DNA from: Mycobacterium europaeum
GTDB taxonomy: Bacteria; Actinomycetota; Actinomycetes; Mycobacteriales; Mycobacteriaceae
Reading direction: 5' to 3'
DNA length: 64,000 nucleotides
NCBI RefSeq assembly: GCF_002102155.1
Contig: NZ_LQOU01000002.1
Coordinates: forward strand, 1 to 64,000
Below the pieces are notes generated by a model. It did not search any database, was not told where the DNA came from, and saw nothing but the letters and a program-made list of their open reading frames with translations. The position numbers and the translations under genes were made by a program. Shown here piece after piece: positions 39,313-48,310 of the stretch (positions are counted from its first letter, which is position 1; the number at the start of each line of letters is the position of its first letter).

Positions 39313-41201
39313 GCCGGGGACCGGGGGCGACGGCCCGTGAGTTCGGCCGGGTGGGGGCGCGAAAGCTGCTGCAGCGCACCGGCATTGTCGAGGAGTCGAC
39401 GACACCGCTGACGACCGACCCGGTGGAGGTTGTCCAGCTGCTCGCCGCCCCCTGGTACGACGAGCGGCTGAGCGCGCTGGCCGACGAGCTCGGGCGCGAC
39501 CTGCCCGGCGTGCGCGCCGAGGCCGCGTCCTACCTGAGGGAGATGGCCCCCTCGCTGGACGAGCGGGCCGTGCGGGCCTGGCGCAGCTTCAGTTGCTGGC
39601 TGATGCGGGCCTACGACGTGCTGGTCGACGAGGATCAGATAGCGCAGCTGCGCAAGCTGGACCGCAAAGCGACGCTGGCCTTCGCCTTTTCGCATCGCTC
39701 CTATCTGGACGGCTTGCTGCTGCCGGAGGTGATCCAGGCCAACCGGCTCTCGCCCGCCCTCACCTTCGGCGGAGCCAATTTGAACTTCTTCCCGATGGGG
39801 GCGTGGGCCAAGCGCACCGGGACGATCTTCATCCGGCGCCAGACCAAGGACATCCCCGTCTACCGCTTCGTGTTGCGCGCCTACGCCGCGCAGCTGGTGC
39901 AAAACCACGCCAACCTCACCTGGTCGATCGAAGGGGGCCGCACCCGGACCGGCAAGCTGCGGCCCCCGGTATACGGGATCCTGCGCTACATCAGCGACGC
40001 CGTCGACGAAATCGACGGCCCCGAGGTGTATTTGGTGCCCACGTCGATCGTCTACGACCAGCTGCACGAGGTCGAGGCGATGACCACCGAGGCCTACGGA
40101 GCGACCAAGCGGCCCGAGGACTTCCGTTTCCTGGTCCGGTTGGCGCGCCAGCAGGGGGAGCGGCTGGGGCGCGCCTACCTGGACTTCGGCGAACCGCTCC
40201 CGCTGCGCAAGCGCCTCGAGGAGCTGCGTGCCGAGGAGACCGGAACGGGCACCGAGATCGAACGCATCGCGCTCGACGTCGAGCACCGGATCAACCGCGC
40301 GACCCCGGTCACCCCCACCGCGGTGGTGAGCCTCGCGCTGCTGGGTGCCGACCGTTCGTTGTCCATCAGCGAGGTGCTGGCCACCGTGCGGCCGCTGGCC
40401 AGCTACATCGCGGCGCGGAACTGGTCGGTGGCCGGCGCCGCCGACCTGACGAATCGCTCGACCATCCGCTGGACGCTGCACCAACTCGTCGCCTCCGGTG
40501 TGGTCAGCGTCTACGACGCCGGCACCGAACCGGTCTGGGGGATCGGGGCCGAGCAGCACCTGGTCGCCGCGTTCTACCGCAACACCGCCATCCACATCGT
40601 GGTCGATCGCGCCATCGCCGAGACGGCCCTGCTGGCCGCCATCGAAGAGGCCGAAAACTCCGTCGACGGCTTGGTTTTACCGGCGACCGTGCGCGACGAG
40701 GCGTTGAGCCTGCGGGAGTTGCTGAAATTCGAGTTCCTGTTCTCGGGGCGGGCGCAGTTCGAGAAAGAGCTCGCCGACGAGGTGCGCCTGATCGGGCGGG
40801 TGGAGGACACCAGCAAGGCGGCCAGCGCGGCCGACGTCCGCGGACTGCTGGAGAAGGCCGACCTGCTGCTGGCGCACCTCGTGCTGCGCCCGTTCCTGGA
40901 CGCCTACCACATCGTCGCCGACCGGTTGGCCGCCTACGACGACGAATCCTTCGACGAGGACGCGTTTCTCACCGAGTGCCTCGAGGTCGGCAAGCAGTGG
41001 GAGCTGCAGCGCAGGATGGCCAGCGCCGAGTCCAGGTCGATGGAGCTGTTCAAGACCGCGCTGCGGCTGGCCCGGCACCGCGAACTGGTGGACGGCTTCG
41101 AGGACCTCGATATCGCGCGGCGACGCCGCGAGTTCGCCGACGAGATCGCCACGGCCGTGCGGCGGGTCAACGCCATCGCCGCGCTGGCCGGGGCGCGGTA
41201 A
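39309..41201 (+). CDS. plsB1: Glycerol-3-phosphate acyltransferase
   Basis: A 630-residue membrane-associated acyltransferase that acylates sn-glycerol-3-phosphate, the first step to phosphatidic acid. The catalytic HX4D motif is FSHRSYLDG, followed by GGANLNFFPMGAW, IFIRR and the substrate-binding IEGGRTRTGKLRPP; a proline-containing VPTSIVYD block closes the core. The C-terminal 350 residues are helical, as in other PlsB proteins. Start ATG 39309 overlaps the fadD11 stop. The transcript is probably shared with fadD11. Confidence 0.95.
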   Translation: MSRGPGATAREFGRVGARKLLQRTGIVEESTTPLTTDPVEVVQLLAAPWYDERLSALADELGRDLPGVRAEAASYLREMAPSLDERAVRAWRSFSCWLMRAYDVLVDEDQIAQLRKLDRKATLAFAFSHRSYLDGLLLPEVIQANRLSPALTFGGANLNFFPMGAWAKRTGTIFIRRQTKDIPVYRFVLRAYAAQLVQNHANLTWSIEGGRTRTGKLRPPVYGILRYISDAVDEIDGPEVYLVPTSIVYDQLHEVEAMTTEAYGATKRPEDFRFLVRLARQQGERLGRAYLDFGEPLPLRKRLEELRAEETGTGTEIERIALDVEHRINRATPVTPTAVVSLALLGADRSLSISEVLATVRPLASYIAARNWSVAGAADLTNRSTIRWTLHQLVASGVVSVYDAGTEPVWGIGAEQHLVAAFYRNTAIHIVVDRAIAETALLAAIEEAENSVDGLVLPATVRDEALSLRELLKFEFLFSGRAQFEKELADEVRLIGRVEDTSKAASAADVRGLLEKADLLLAHLVLRPFLDAYHIVADRLAAYDDESFDEDAFLTECLEVGKQWELQRRMASAESRSMELFKTALRLARHRELVDGFEDLDIARRRREFADEIATAVRRVNAIAALAGAR

Positions 41202-41355
41202 ACCCCATCTCCCCAACGGACCCGCGCTGTCGTCAGCGCACGGGGGCGTCACGTCCCCAGGGGGCGGTGCTGCCCGCCGTCGGAATCGGGAGCCGTGCAC
41301 AATTTGTGCCGCAGTCGCCTGGTCGCGGCGGCGTCGGGAGACATAGGGTCAATGG

Positions 41356-42102
41356 GTGGGCCTGGTAATCGATGCGATGCCCGAGCTTGGTGTCACCAGG
41401 ATTTCGCGGTGGGTGTTCAACTGCTATGTCATCCACAACGAGGGAAACGCTATCGTTGTTGACGCCGGAATGCCCTCTGCCGCAGCTGATCTGGCGCCGA
41501 TTCTGGACCGGCTCGGCGGACATGTCGGCGCGATCGTGGCCACCCACGGCCACAGTGATCACGTCGCCGGCGCCGCCGCGCTCGCGACGAAGTATGGGGC
41601 ACCGATTCATCTGCCCGCGGTGACGATGCGGTATCTCGGGGGCGAGCGGCCGCGCACTCCCGGCGCGGCGCGGGTCGCCCGCATCTGGCCCACGCTGATC
41701 GACCAGCCGCTGGACGGGGTCGGGGTGGCGGGGCTGATTTCGGGTGCCCGCACTGCCGGCTATGGGACCGCTGCGGGTATGCGATGGTCCGGTCCAGCAC
41801 CGGCCGGCCCGCTCGCCGACGCGGAATCGTTGCCCGGTGCCCCCGAATGGCGGATCCTGGCGACCGCGGGCCACACGGACGACAGCATCGCGTTCTGGAA
41901 CCCGCTGAGCCGCAGCCTGATAGCGGGCGACGCCGTTCTGAGCGCGCGGGGGCGGGCATGGCACACGCCGGAAACGGTCGACGGCGCCGCCGCCGCGCGC
42001 ACCCGCGAGCGTCTGGAGAAGCTCCCCGTCGCCCACCTGCTACCCGGGCACGGCCGGGTGGTGCACGCCGACACAACGGTGTGGGAGCACCAACGCCGTT
42101 GA
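41356..42102 (+). CDS. MBL-fold hydrolase, glyoxalase-II-like
   Basis: A 248-residue metallo-beta-lactamase-fold protein with ATHGHSDHVAG (HxHxDH), a third His in TAGHTDDSI, Asp in LIAGDAVLS and a final His in LPGHGRVV. This is the compact glyoxalase II/lactonase layout without extra domains; the substrate is unknown. GTG 41356 is chosen: TAGGGT (41344-41349) ends six bases before it, in line with a leaderless transcript; ATG 41377 is an alternative. In M. tuberculosis frdABCD follows plsB1 at this point. Confidence 0.82.
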   Translation: MGLVIDAMPELGVTRISRWVFNCYVIHNEGNAIVVDAGMPSAAADLAPILDRLGGHVGAIVATHGHSDHVAGAAALATKYGAPIHLPAVTMRYLGGERPRTPGAARVARIWPTLIDQPLDGVGVAGLISGARTAGYGTAAGMRWSGPAPAGPLADAESLPGAPEWRILATAGHTDDSIAFWNPLSRSLIAGDAVLSARGRAWHTPETVDGAAAARTRERLEKLPVAHLLPGHGRVVHADTTVWEHQRR

Positions 42103-42147
42103 CGTCCCGCCTCGTCCAATCAACCGGCCACCGAACGGGAGCCCACC

Positions 42148-42666
42148 ATGACCACCGTCGACAATCCCATTCCGCCGCAGGACTTGTCGGGGATCGTGGG
42201 GCACCGGTTCATCTACACCTACGCCAACGGCTGGCGCTACGAGATGTACGTGAAGAACGACCGCACCATCGACTATCGGATCCATTCCGGCCATGTCGGT
42301 GGCCGCTGGGTCAAGGGCCAGGAGGTGGACCTGGTGCAGCTCGACGACGACAGCTACAAGATCTCGTGGACCGAACCGACGGGCACGTCGGTGGCCGTCA
42401 ACGTGATGCCCGGCAAGCGGCGACTCCATGGCGTGATCTTCTTTCCGCAATGGATTCGGCAGCACGGCGAACGCACGGTGTGCTTCCAGAACGATCATCT
42501 CGACGAGATGCGCGCCTACCGCGACGCCGGGCCGACCTACCCGATCTATGCCGTGCCCGAATTCGCCTACATCACGCTGTTCGAGCGTGTCGGCGCCGAC
42601 GACGAATCGGTCATCGACGTAGCCCCCGGCGAGCTTCCACCGGGCTGGGCCGACCGCAGCAATTGA
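42148..42666 (+). CDS. padC: Phenolic acid decarboxylase
   Basis: A 172-residue beta-barrel enzyme that decarboxylates ferulic, p-coumaric and caffeic acids to 4-vinyl phenols without cofactor. It matches Bacillus PadC along its length: [63 protein letters not shown] and [11 protein letters not shown]. The Tyr, Arg and Glu of the active site lie in these blocks. The ATG at 42148 is preceded by GGGAG. It is an unusual enzyme for a mycobacterium and suggests contact with plant phenolics; it may have been acquired by transfer. Confidence 0.92.
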   Translation: MTTVDNPIPPQDLSGIVGHRFIYTYANGWRYEMYVKNDRTIDYRIHSGHVGGRWVKGQEVDLVQLDDDSYKISWTEPTGTSVAVNVMPGKRRLHGVIFFPQWIRQHGERTVCFQNDHLDEMRAYRDAGPTYPIYAVPEFAYITLFERVGADDESVIDVAPGELPPGWADRSN

Positions 42667-42825
42667 CGCGGTCGGCGAGCGCGGCAGATGGCAGGTACGC
42701 ACAGCAATGGAGGCGCGCATGTGGGGTCGGGTCCGAAGATCGAACGTGGTGGGCAATGGCCAACGCGCCATCATGAGCGGTGCTTCCGGGCCCGCCGAAG
42801 ACGCCGACCGAGAACTGTTTCTCTC

Positions 42826-43398
42826 ATGATCCGAATGGCGACGCCGGACGACGCCGGCGCTATCGCTGACATCTACGCGCCGTATGTGCGCGACACCGTG
42901 ATCTCCTTCGAATCGGTGCCGCCAACCGTCGACGAGATGCGGTCGAGGCTGACCGCCACGCTGGGCCAGCTGCCCTGGCTGGTGGTCAGCGAGGGAGACG
43001 CGGTGCGGGGATTCGCCTACGCGAGCCCGCACGGCGAGCGGGCCGCCTACCGCTGGTCTGTGGACGTGTCCTTGTACGTGGCCAGGCCACTCCACCGGCA
43101 GGGCCACGGTCGGCGCGTCTACGCGGCATTGTTCAATCTGCTTGCCGCACAGGGATACGTGAACGCCTACGCCGCCATTGCGCTGCCCAATCCCGCAAGC
43201 GTGGGCCTACATGAGTCGATGGAGTTCGCGCGTGTCGGCGTGTTCGGCGGCGTGGGCTTCAAGAACGGAGAGTGGTGGGACGTCGGCTGGTGGCATCGCC
43301 CATTGACTGACCGGCCCGCGGAGCCTAGCGACCCGCGGCCATGGTCGGAGCTACCGGCTAGCGCAATTGAGGGTGCGCTGGCCGGTCACGCCGGGTAG
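42826..43398 (+). CDS. GNAT acetyltransferase, phosphinothricin/methionine-sulfoximine type
   Basis: A 190-residue N-acetyltransferase of the Pat/Bar/MddA type. IRMATPDDAGAIADIYAPYV and VISFESVPPT open the domain; SLYVARPLHRQGHGRRVY contains the acetyl-CoA loop (RQGHGR), and ALPNPASVGLHESMEF and GWWHRPL close it. Members acetylate phosphinothricin, methionine sulfoximine or methionine sulfone; the natural substrate here is not known. ATG 42826 is chosen because it places the first strand directly at the N-terminus. Confidence 0.85.
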   Translation: MIRMATPDDAGAIADIYAPYVRDTVISFESVPPTVDEMRSRLTATLGQLPWLVVSEGDAVRGFAYASPHGERAAYRWSVDVSLYVARPLHRQGHGRRVYAALFNLLAAQGYVNAYAAIALPNPASVGLHESMEFARVGVFGGVGFKNGEWWDVGWWHRPLTDRPAEPSDPRPWSELPASAIEGALAGHAG

Positions 43399-43603
43399 AA
43401 CTACAGTCCGTCGATAGCGCCCCGCAACCCTGTCCGCCGCCACGCCAGGCCGGGCGACTTGCCGGATCGCCCGACCACCAGGCCCGGATCCCCCTCCGGC
43501 GGTTCGTGGCGTCCCAGCTAGGGACGCATCGGTAGGCGATCTGGCCGTGCGCGCTGCCTGACGGGCCCGGCGCCCCCGGGATCCCCGGCATAGAGTTGGC
43601 GGT
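43399..43603. other. Gene-free stretch before the nitroreductase remnant
   Basis: About 200 bp with no convincing gene. The last 13 bases before 43604 (TAGAGTTGGCGGT) resemble those before the intact gene at 45592, so the old promoter region of the remnant is partly kept. Confidence 0.4.
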
Positions 43604-43651
43604 ATGCCACTTTCAGGAGAATACGCGCCGAGTCCGTGGGATTGGGCCCGC
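43604..43651 (+). pseudogene. 5' remnant of a deazaflavin-dependent nitroreductase (Ddn/Rv1558-type) gene
   Basis: Sixteen codons, [16 protein letters not shown], match the start [16 protein letters not shown] of the intact gene at 45592. Homology stops abruptly after the Arg codon. Most base differences between the two copies are silent or conservative (for example AGT against TCG for Ser), so this was a functional paralogue and not a copied target site. The rest of the gene is lost where the low-G+C insert begins. Confidence 0.8.
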
Positions 43652-45560
43652 ATCGTGTGGGGGTGCGAAATATTGGGCGGATATCCGGAAGTAGCCGCCG
43701 ATCCCGCAAAGGTGTCACGACGACTTCAACCGGTACGTACGGCGAAGGCCACGACCGCGCGGGCAACACAAAGGCAGTCAGGCACAGGTTGTACCGAAAA
43801 ACGACCACGCAGAAAGTCCTGCTCCTTATGGGATTAGCCCGCTCGCAAACGAGCTATCCAAGGAGTCCGATTGACTTACCGTACAGTTCAAGCTTTTTTC
43901 AGCACATAATTCGAAATGTCAGCGGATCCGGTTGAGGTCCTCCACATGAACTCAAGCCGAATCGCATCTCCCGAAAGGCGATTTATGTAGAGGTCGCTGA
44001 AATACCTTCGGTCAGAACCAAATTGCTTCTCTACTTCGCACTCGGAGATGATGCCCGCGCTCTTTAGCGCCCTCCCGATGGCTGCGTTGATTGCAGTATC
44101 ATTAGATGACGCAATCGCGGTCAGGTTGGTAAAGGCTGCGAGAGTATTCCCTTTCGGCTTTGCACCGCGCCGCCCAGTCCCGAGCGTGGCGCCCGATAGC
44201 AGCTTGGCTAGGGTTGAATCCTTAATGCGGTCAATCGCTTTCGGGTCCGTGCTCGTTGACATACCGCGCGCGGCCATGAGTTCTTTGAGGTTGTCGTCCG
44301 AGAAGGTGCGTGCTACGGCGAGGGCCGTGAAGACATCCAAGTACACGATCCTTGCGTCCAACACGGTCCCGAGGATTCCCAGCCGATCCGGAAACTGCTG
44401 CAGATCTGCCACGATGTTCGCGTTCGTGGATGTCATCATCCGATCTATGTCGGCATACGCGTCGCGTCCGCGCGTTACGGCGTTCACGGCACTCTCGGCG
44501 CTTGCGTCTGACACGACTACGGTCCAGACCCGCAGGGGTTCCTGAGGCAGCAATCCTTGGACGTGCTGCATGTTCCTCTGCAGTTCGATGCGAACTTTCC
44601 CGAGGTAGTGGCCGATGGTGTCACTTTCACGGGCAAGATCTTCGGCCCGACTGGAGCTAAGGCCTAGGTTGTAGAGCGAAGCACCTTGGTTGAGTGCTCC
44701 GACGGTCTGGTCCGCGATCCGCACAAAGTCATCCTTCGGCGGGCCGCCAAAGAGATGAAACTTTTCTCCGATGCCGAGAAGTGCGTTGGCGCCAATATTT
44801 GTTGCGACGCGTACGAGCAGGTCAAGCATGTCATCGGTGTTTATGGGCCAGACAAACAACGTGGTGTTTCCAGCCGAAGATCTCACATAGTTGTTGATGG
44901 CGTGGAGGTAAGCCTCGATCGATTCGGCTGCTACCTCGCCCAGGGCTTCTCGCCCCTCGATGATGGTGAGTCGCGGGCCAGTATTCCGGCCTAGTGTCTG
45001 GAGGCCTTGCACGAGGTCTTGCTGGCTGTCGATGGATGTGACGACCACGTCGCGGAAGAGATTGGCGGTTTTTGCGAATGTCGACTTCCCGGCTCCGGAG
45101 ACGCCTTTTACCACCATCAAACCTCCCCGGCCAGCGGACTTGATCTCGAGGAAGCGTTGATCAAGCTCTCGAAGGCTGTGGTCGACCGGAGTAACGACGC
45201 TGCGAAGCGTTGACGCGTTCTCCATGGCTAGGGCTTCGAATCGATCAGGCACCCGAAGAACTTCTCGCTGGGCCGTTGTCACGCGAGCATTTTGACATGG
45301 TTATCTGACACGACGACGGTCGACGCGTTGGTCGGGTTAGGTAGAGGACTTGGGAGGTCGTTTCGGGGCATCGGACCTCATGGTTGATCGGTCTCAAGTC
45401 TCACGTTTGAGGTGCATGCCCCTAGATGCCCCCTGCTCCGGCTCCGATGGGCGTGGACTGAAGCGGCGCTTCAAGTTGAGTGGATCAAAGGTTTCGCTTG
45501 ACGTGGGAAGGACAAACCCGCGTCGCTTTGAGGGTACAAACGGTTCACGCCCGCAAAGGG
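43652..45560. other. Low-G+C accessory insert carrying one ATPase gene
   Basis: Base composition and codon use change sharply from the surrounding sequence: of the 60 bases at 43861-43920 only 24 are G or C. The left junction is the abrupt end of the nitroreductase remnant; the right edge is blurred, before the intact copy. No integrase, transposase or clear terminal repeats are present, so the mode of entry is unknown. About 235 bp on the left of the ATPase gene and 280 bp on its right show no gene. Confidence 0.7.
43888..45282 (-). CDS. Orphan P-loop ATPase of unknown family, accessory
   Basis: A 464-residue protein I do not recognise. A Walker A motif GVSGAGKS lies at residues 60-67; RLTIIEGRE (104-112) may be Walker B and TTLFVWPIN (140-148) a sensor-like strand. 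The middle (about 190-390) is helical with no known signature. The C-terminus has a strand-rich block (RRYFSDLYINRLSGDAIRLE, then FMWRTSTGSADISNYVLKKA), perhaps a sensor or effector domain. There is no signal peptide or membrane span. The GTG at 45282 opens the longest frame; ATG 45225 is an alternative. Codon use differs strongly from neighbours. As a lone ATPase on a small foreign insert it could be a defence or regulatory gene, but nothing proves this. Confidence 0.8.
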   Translation of the reverse strand: MTTAQREVLRVPDRFEALAMENASTLRSVVTPVDHSLRELDQRFLEIKSAGRGGLMVVKGVSGAGKSTFAKTANLFRDVVVTSIDSQQDLVQGLQTLGRNTGPRLTIIEGREALGEVAAESIEAYLHAINNYVRSSAGNTTLFVWPINTDDMLDLLVRVATNIGANALLGIGEKFHLFGGPPKDDFVRIADQTVGALNQGASLYNLGLSSSRAEDLARESDTIGHYLGKVRIELQRNMQHVQGLLPQEPLRVWTVVVSDASAESAVNAVTRGRDAYADIDRMMTSTNANIVADLQQFPDRLGILGTVLDARIVYLDVFTALAVARTFSDDNLKELMAARGMSTSTDPKAIDRIKDSTLAKLLSGATLGTGRRGAKPKGNTLAAFTNLTAIASSNDTAINAAIGRALKSAGIISECEVEKQFGSDRRYFSDLYINRLSGDAIRLEFMWRTSTGSADISNYVLKKA

Positions 45561-45591
45561 CTTGACCTGCAACGGGAGTAGAGTTTTCGGC
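45283..45591. other. Region between the ATPase gene and the nitroreductase gene
   Basis: About 310 bp. It must contain the ATPase promoter (reading left; TAACCAT is seen as complement near 45298-45304) and that of the rightward gene. No open frame with good codon use and no repeat was recognised. Confidence 0.4.
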
Positions 45592-46029
45592 ATGCCACTT
45601 ACCGGAGAGTATGAGCCGTCGCCTTGGGATTGGGCGCGGGAGCAGGCCGAGAAGTACGAGCAGTCGGGCGGGACCGAAGCCACCGACATGAAGGGGAAAC
45701 CCATCATCGTGCTGACCACGGTCGGGGCCAAAACGGGCAAGCTTCGCAAGACGCCCCTGATGCGGGTCGAGCACGACGGCGAGTACGCGATCGTGGCCTC
45801 GCTCGGCGGCGCCCCGAAGCACCCCGTCTGGTACCACAACGTCGTCAAGAACCCCCGGGTCGAGCTGCAGGACGGTGCCGTCACCCGTGAGTACGACGCC
45901 CGTGAGGTGTTCGGCGACGAGAAGGCGGTCTGGTGGGAGCGCGCCGTGCAGGCCTGGCCGGACTACGCCGAATACCAGAAGAAGACCGACCGGCAAATCC
46001 CGGTGTTCGTGCTGACTCCGGTCGGCTGA
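45592..46029 (+). CDS. Deazaflavin (F420)-dependent nitroreductase family protein (Rv1558-like)
   Basis: A 145-residue Ddn-family split-barrel protein. The family blocks are complete: [20 protein letters not shown], where Lys and Arg contact the F420 phosphate tail, [37 protein letters not shown] and the final VFVLTP strand. Ddn itself activates nitroimidazole prodrugs and reduces quinones with F420H2; this paralogue group is distinct and its substrate is uncertain. ATG 45592 is chosen by comparison with relatives and with the remnant at 43604. Confidence 0.9.
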   Translation: MPLTGEYEPSPWDWAREQAEKYEQSGGTEATDMKGKPIIVLTTVGAKTGKLRKTPLMRVEHDGEYAIVASLGGAPKHPVWYHNVVKNPRVELQDGAVTREYDAREVFGDEKAVWWERAVQAWPDYAEYQKKTDRQIPVFVLTPVG

Positions 46030-46067
46030 ATTCCGGAGTTGGCCGGCTGCCATGGCACCATTGATCA

Positions 46068-47363
46068 GTGTCCGCCCAACTGAGCCATCACCCGAGCGTC
46101 TCGCCGCTGTCCGCGGCTGACATCGACGGCGCGGCCAAGCGGATCGCCGCGGTGGTCACGCCGACGCCGCTGCAATTGAGCGACCGGCTGTCGGCCATCA
46201 CGGGTGCGAACGTCTACCTGAAGCGCGAAGACCTGCAGGTGGTGCGCTCCTACAAGCTGCGCGGGGCCTACAACCTGCTGGTGCAGTTGTCCGACGAGGA
46301 GCTGGCCGCCGGCGTGGTGTGCTCGTCGGCGGGCAACCACGCCCAGGGCTTCGCCTACGCGTGCCGGATGCTGGGGGTGCACGGCCGCGTCTATGTGCCC
46401 GCCAAGACGCCGCAGCAAAAGCGGGACCGCATCCGTTACCACGGCGGGGACTCCATCGAACTGATCGTCGGTGGAACGACCTATGACCTGGCCGCCGAGG
46501 CCGCGCTGGCCGACGTCGAACGCACCGGCGCCACGCTGGTTCCGCCGTACGACGACCTGCGGACCATCGCGGGACAGGGGACCATCGCCGTCGAACTGCT
46601 GGATCAACTCGACAAGCTTGGTATCGGGGAGCCGGACCTGGTGGTGGTCCCGGTGGGCGGTGGCGGCTGCATCGCCGGCATCACCACCTACCTGGCAGAG
46701 CGGACGACGAACACCTCGGTGCTGGGCATCGAACCGGCCGGGGCAGCGGCGATGATGGCCGCGCTGGCCGCCGGCGAGCCGGTGACGCTGGACCACGTCG
46801 ACCAGTTCGTCGACGGTGCCGCGGTGCGGCGCGCGGGCACGCTGACCTACGCCGCGCTGGCGGCCGCCGGCGACATGGTGTCGATCACCACGATCGACGA
46901 GGGGGCGGTGTGCACTGCGATGCTGGACCTCTATCAGAACGAGGGCATCATCGCCGAGCCCGCTGGCGCGCTGTCGGTCGCGGGGCTGCTGGAGGCCGAC
47001 GTCGAGCCCGGCTCCACGGTGGTGTGCCTGATCTCGGGCGGCAACAACGACGTGTCCCGCTATGGCGAGGTGCTGGAGCGCTCGCTGGTCCACCTCGGCC
47101 TCAAGCACTACTTCTTGGTGGACTTCCCCCAGGAACCCGGTGCGCTGCGCCGGTTCCTCGACGAGGTGCTGGGGCCCGACGACGACATCACCTTGTTCGA
47201 GTACATCAAGCGCAACAACCGCGAGACCGGTGAGGCGCTGGTCGGTATCCAGCTGGGATCGTCGGCCGATCTCGATGGCCTGCTGGCGCGGATGCGGGCG
47301 ACGGAGATGCACATCGAACGCCTCGAGCCGGGCTCACCGGCCTACCGCTACCTGCTGTTGTAA
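46068..47363 (+). CDS. ilvA: Threonine dehydratase (biosynthetic)
   Basis: A 431-residue PLP enzyme that deaminates Thr to 2-oxobutyrate, the entry to isoleucine synthesis. The PLP-binding Lys is in VRSYKLRGAYN; SSAGNHAQG and VPVGGGGCIAG bind substrate and the PLP phosphate. The C-terminal part (GLKHYFLVDFPQEPGALRRF) is a single ACT-like regulatory domain, so the protein is the shorter form as in M. tuberculosis Rv1559. Start GTG 46068. It stands 39 bp after the nitroreductase-like gene. Confidence 0.95.
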   Translation: MSAQLSHHPSVSPLSAADIDGAAKRIAAVVTPTPLQLSDRLSAITGANVYLKREDLQVVRSYKLRGAYNLLVQLSDEELAAGVVCSSAGNHAQGFAYACRMLGVHGRVYVPAKTPQQKRDRIRYHGGDSIELIVGGTTYDLAAEAALADVERTGATLVPPYDDLRTIAGQGTIAVELLDQLDKLGIGEPDLVVVPVGGGGCIAGITTYLAERTTNTSVLGIEPAGAAAMMAALAAGEPVTLDHVDQFVDGAAVRRAGTLTYAALAAAGDMVSITTIDEGAVCTAMLDLYQNEGIIAEPAGALSVAGLLEADVEPGSTVVCLISGGNNDVSRYGEVLERSLVHLGLKHYFLVDFPQEPGALRRFLDEVLGPDDDITLFEYIKRNNRETGEALVGIQLGSSADLDGLLARMRATEMHIERLEPGSPAYRYLLL

Positions 47364-47380
47364 ACCCCGGGCCGCGGTGC

Positions 47381-48298
47381 ATGGACCAGCAGTATGGACC
47401 CGGTACTGGCGGTTTCAGCCTGGTCAGCGCCGGCACCATAGGTTCGCTCGTACTCCTCGCGTGTGCGGCGATTTGGGTTGCTCGGCACGGACCCCGGCTA
47501 CGGAGGACCTGGCAGAGGTTGTTCGAGTTCGCCGCGATCGGCAAAACGCTGACGTGGGTGCACGACCGTATCGGAGACAGGGGGCGGTCGCTGGCCCGCC
47601 GGTGGCCCGCGAGCGAGATCGCTGGTGTCGCATTGCTTCTCGGGCTGGCCGTGGTGGTGGCGCTGGCGGTCGGCTTCACCGAAGTGCTCGACGACGTGCT
47701 CGAGGGCGACGGCATCGCGGGAATCGACCAACCGGTGACCCGGTGGCTCACGGCCCACCGTGATCTATGGCTGACCAACATTCTGCGGGCGGTCACTATC
47801 GCGGGCGGGCCCCTTTTCCTAGCTGCGCTCGCCTTCCCGGTTTCTGTTGCCGCCGGCTTCCGGTGCAGGTCATGGCGACCCGTGGTGCTTGCTCTGGTTG
47901 GTGGCGGTGCGGTTCCACTGCTGCTCTTCGCGGCCAAGGCCTTGGTAGGCCGAAAGCGTCCGCCGTTGCCGTTCGCCCTCATCGACGCGGACGGGTATTC
48001 GTTTCCCTCCGGGCACGCAACCGGCACCGCCGCGATCATGGTCATCTCTGCGTGGATGCTGACCCGCTGGCTGATCCCCTGGTGGACCGGGCGCGTGATG
48101 GTGTGGACGATCGCGGTCGGCGCGGCGTTGCTGATCGGGTTCTCGCGGGTCTACCTGGGAGTCCATTACGTCAGTGACGTGCTCTCCGGATGGATGCTGG
48201 GCACGGCGTGGGCCGGCACCGTCATGCTCGTCGGAACCTGGTGGGACAACACCGGGCTTGCACGCGACCGGGCGGGTGATCAACAACCGGCGGCCTGA
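47381..48298 (+). CDS. PAP2-family membrane phosphatase
   Basis: A 305-residue integral membrane protein with about six spans. The three phosphatase motifs are in order: KALVGRKRPP, SFPSGHATG and SRVYLGVHYVSDV, the last two carrying the catalytic His residues on the outer face. Members dephosphorylate phosphatidic acid, undecaprenyl diphosphate or related lipid phosphates. The polar N-terminal 90 residues include one membrane span and a basic loop. It starts 17 bp after ilvA and may share its transcript. Confidence 0.9.
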   Translation: MDQQYGPGTGGFSLVSAGTIGSLVLLACAAIWVARHGPRLRRTWQRLFEFAAIGKTLTWVHDRIGDRGRSLARRWPASEIAGVALLLGLAVVVALAVGFTEVLDDVLEGDGIAGIDQPVTRWLTAHRDLWLTNILRAVTIAGGPLFLAALAFPVSVAAGFRCRSWRPVVLALVGGGAVPLLLFAAKALVGRKRPPLPFALIDADGYSFPSGHATGTAAIMVISAWMLTRWLIPWWTGRVMVWTIAVGAALLIGFSRVYLGVHYVSDVLSGWMLGTAWAGTVMLVGTWWDNTGLARDRAGDQQPAA

Positions 48299-48310
48299 GC
48301 GCCCCGCAGC

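Noticed and set aside
43636..43935. 99-codon plus-strand frame at the left edge of the insert
   Set aside because: It overlaps the end of the ATPase gene, has no family features and no good ribosome-binding site.
43604..45640. Insert flanked by att sites in the nitroreductase gene
   Set aside because: The two gene starts differ mostly at silent positions, as paralogues do; att cores would be identical, and there is no integrase.
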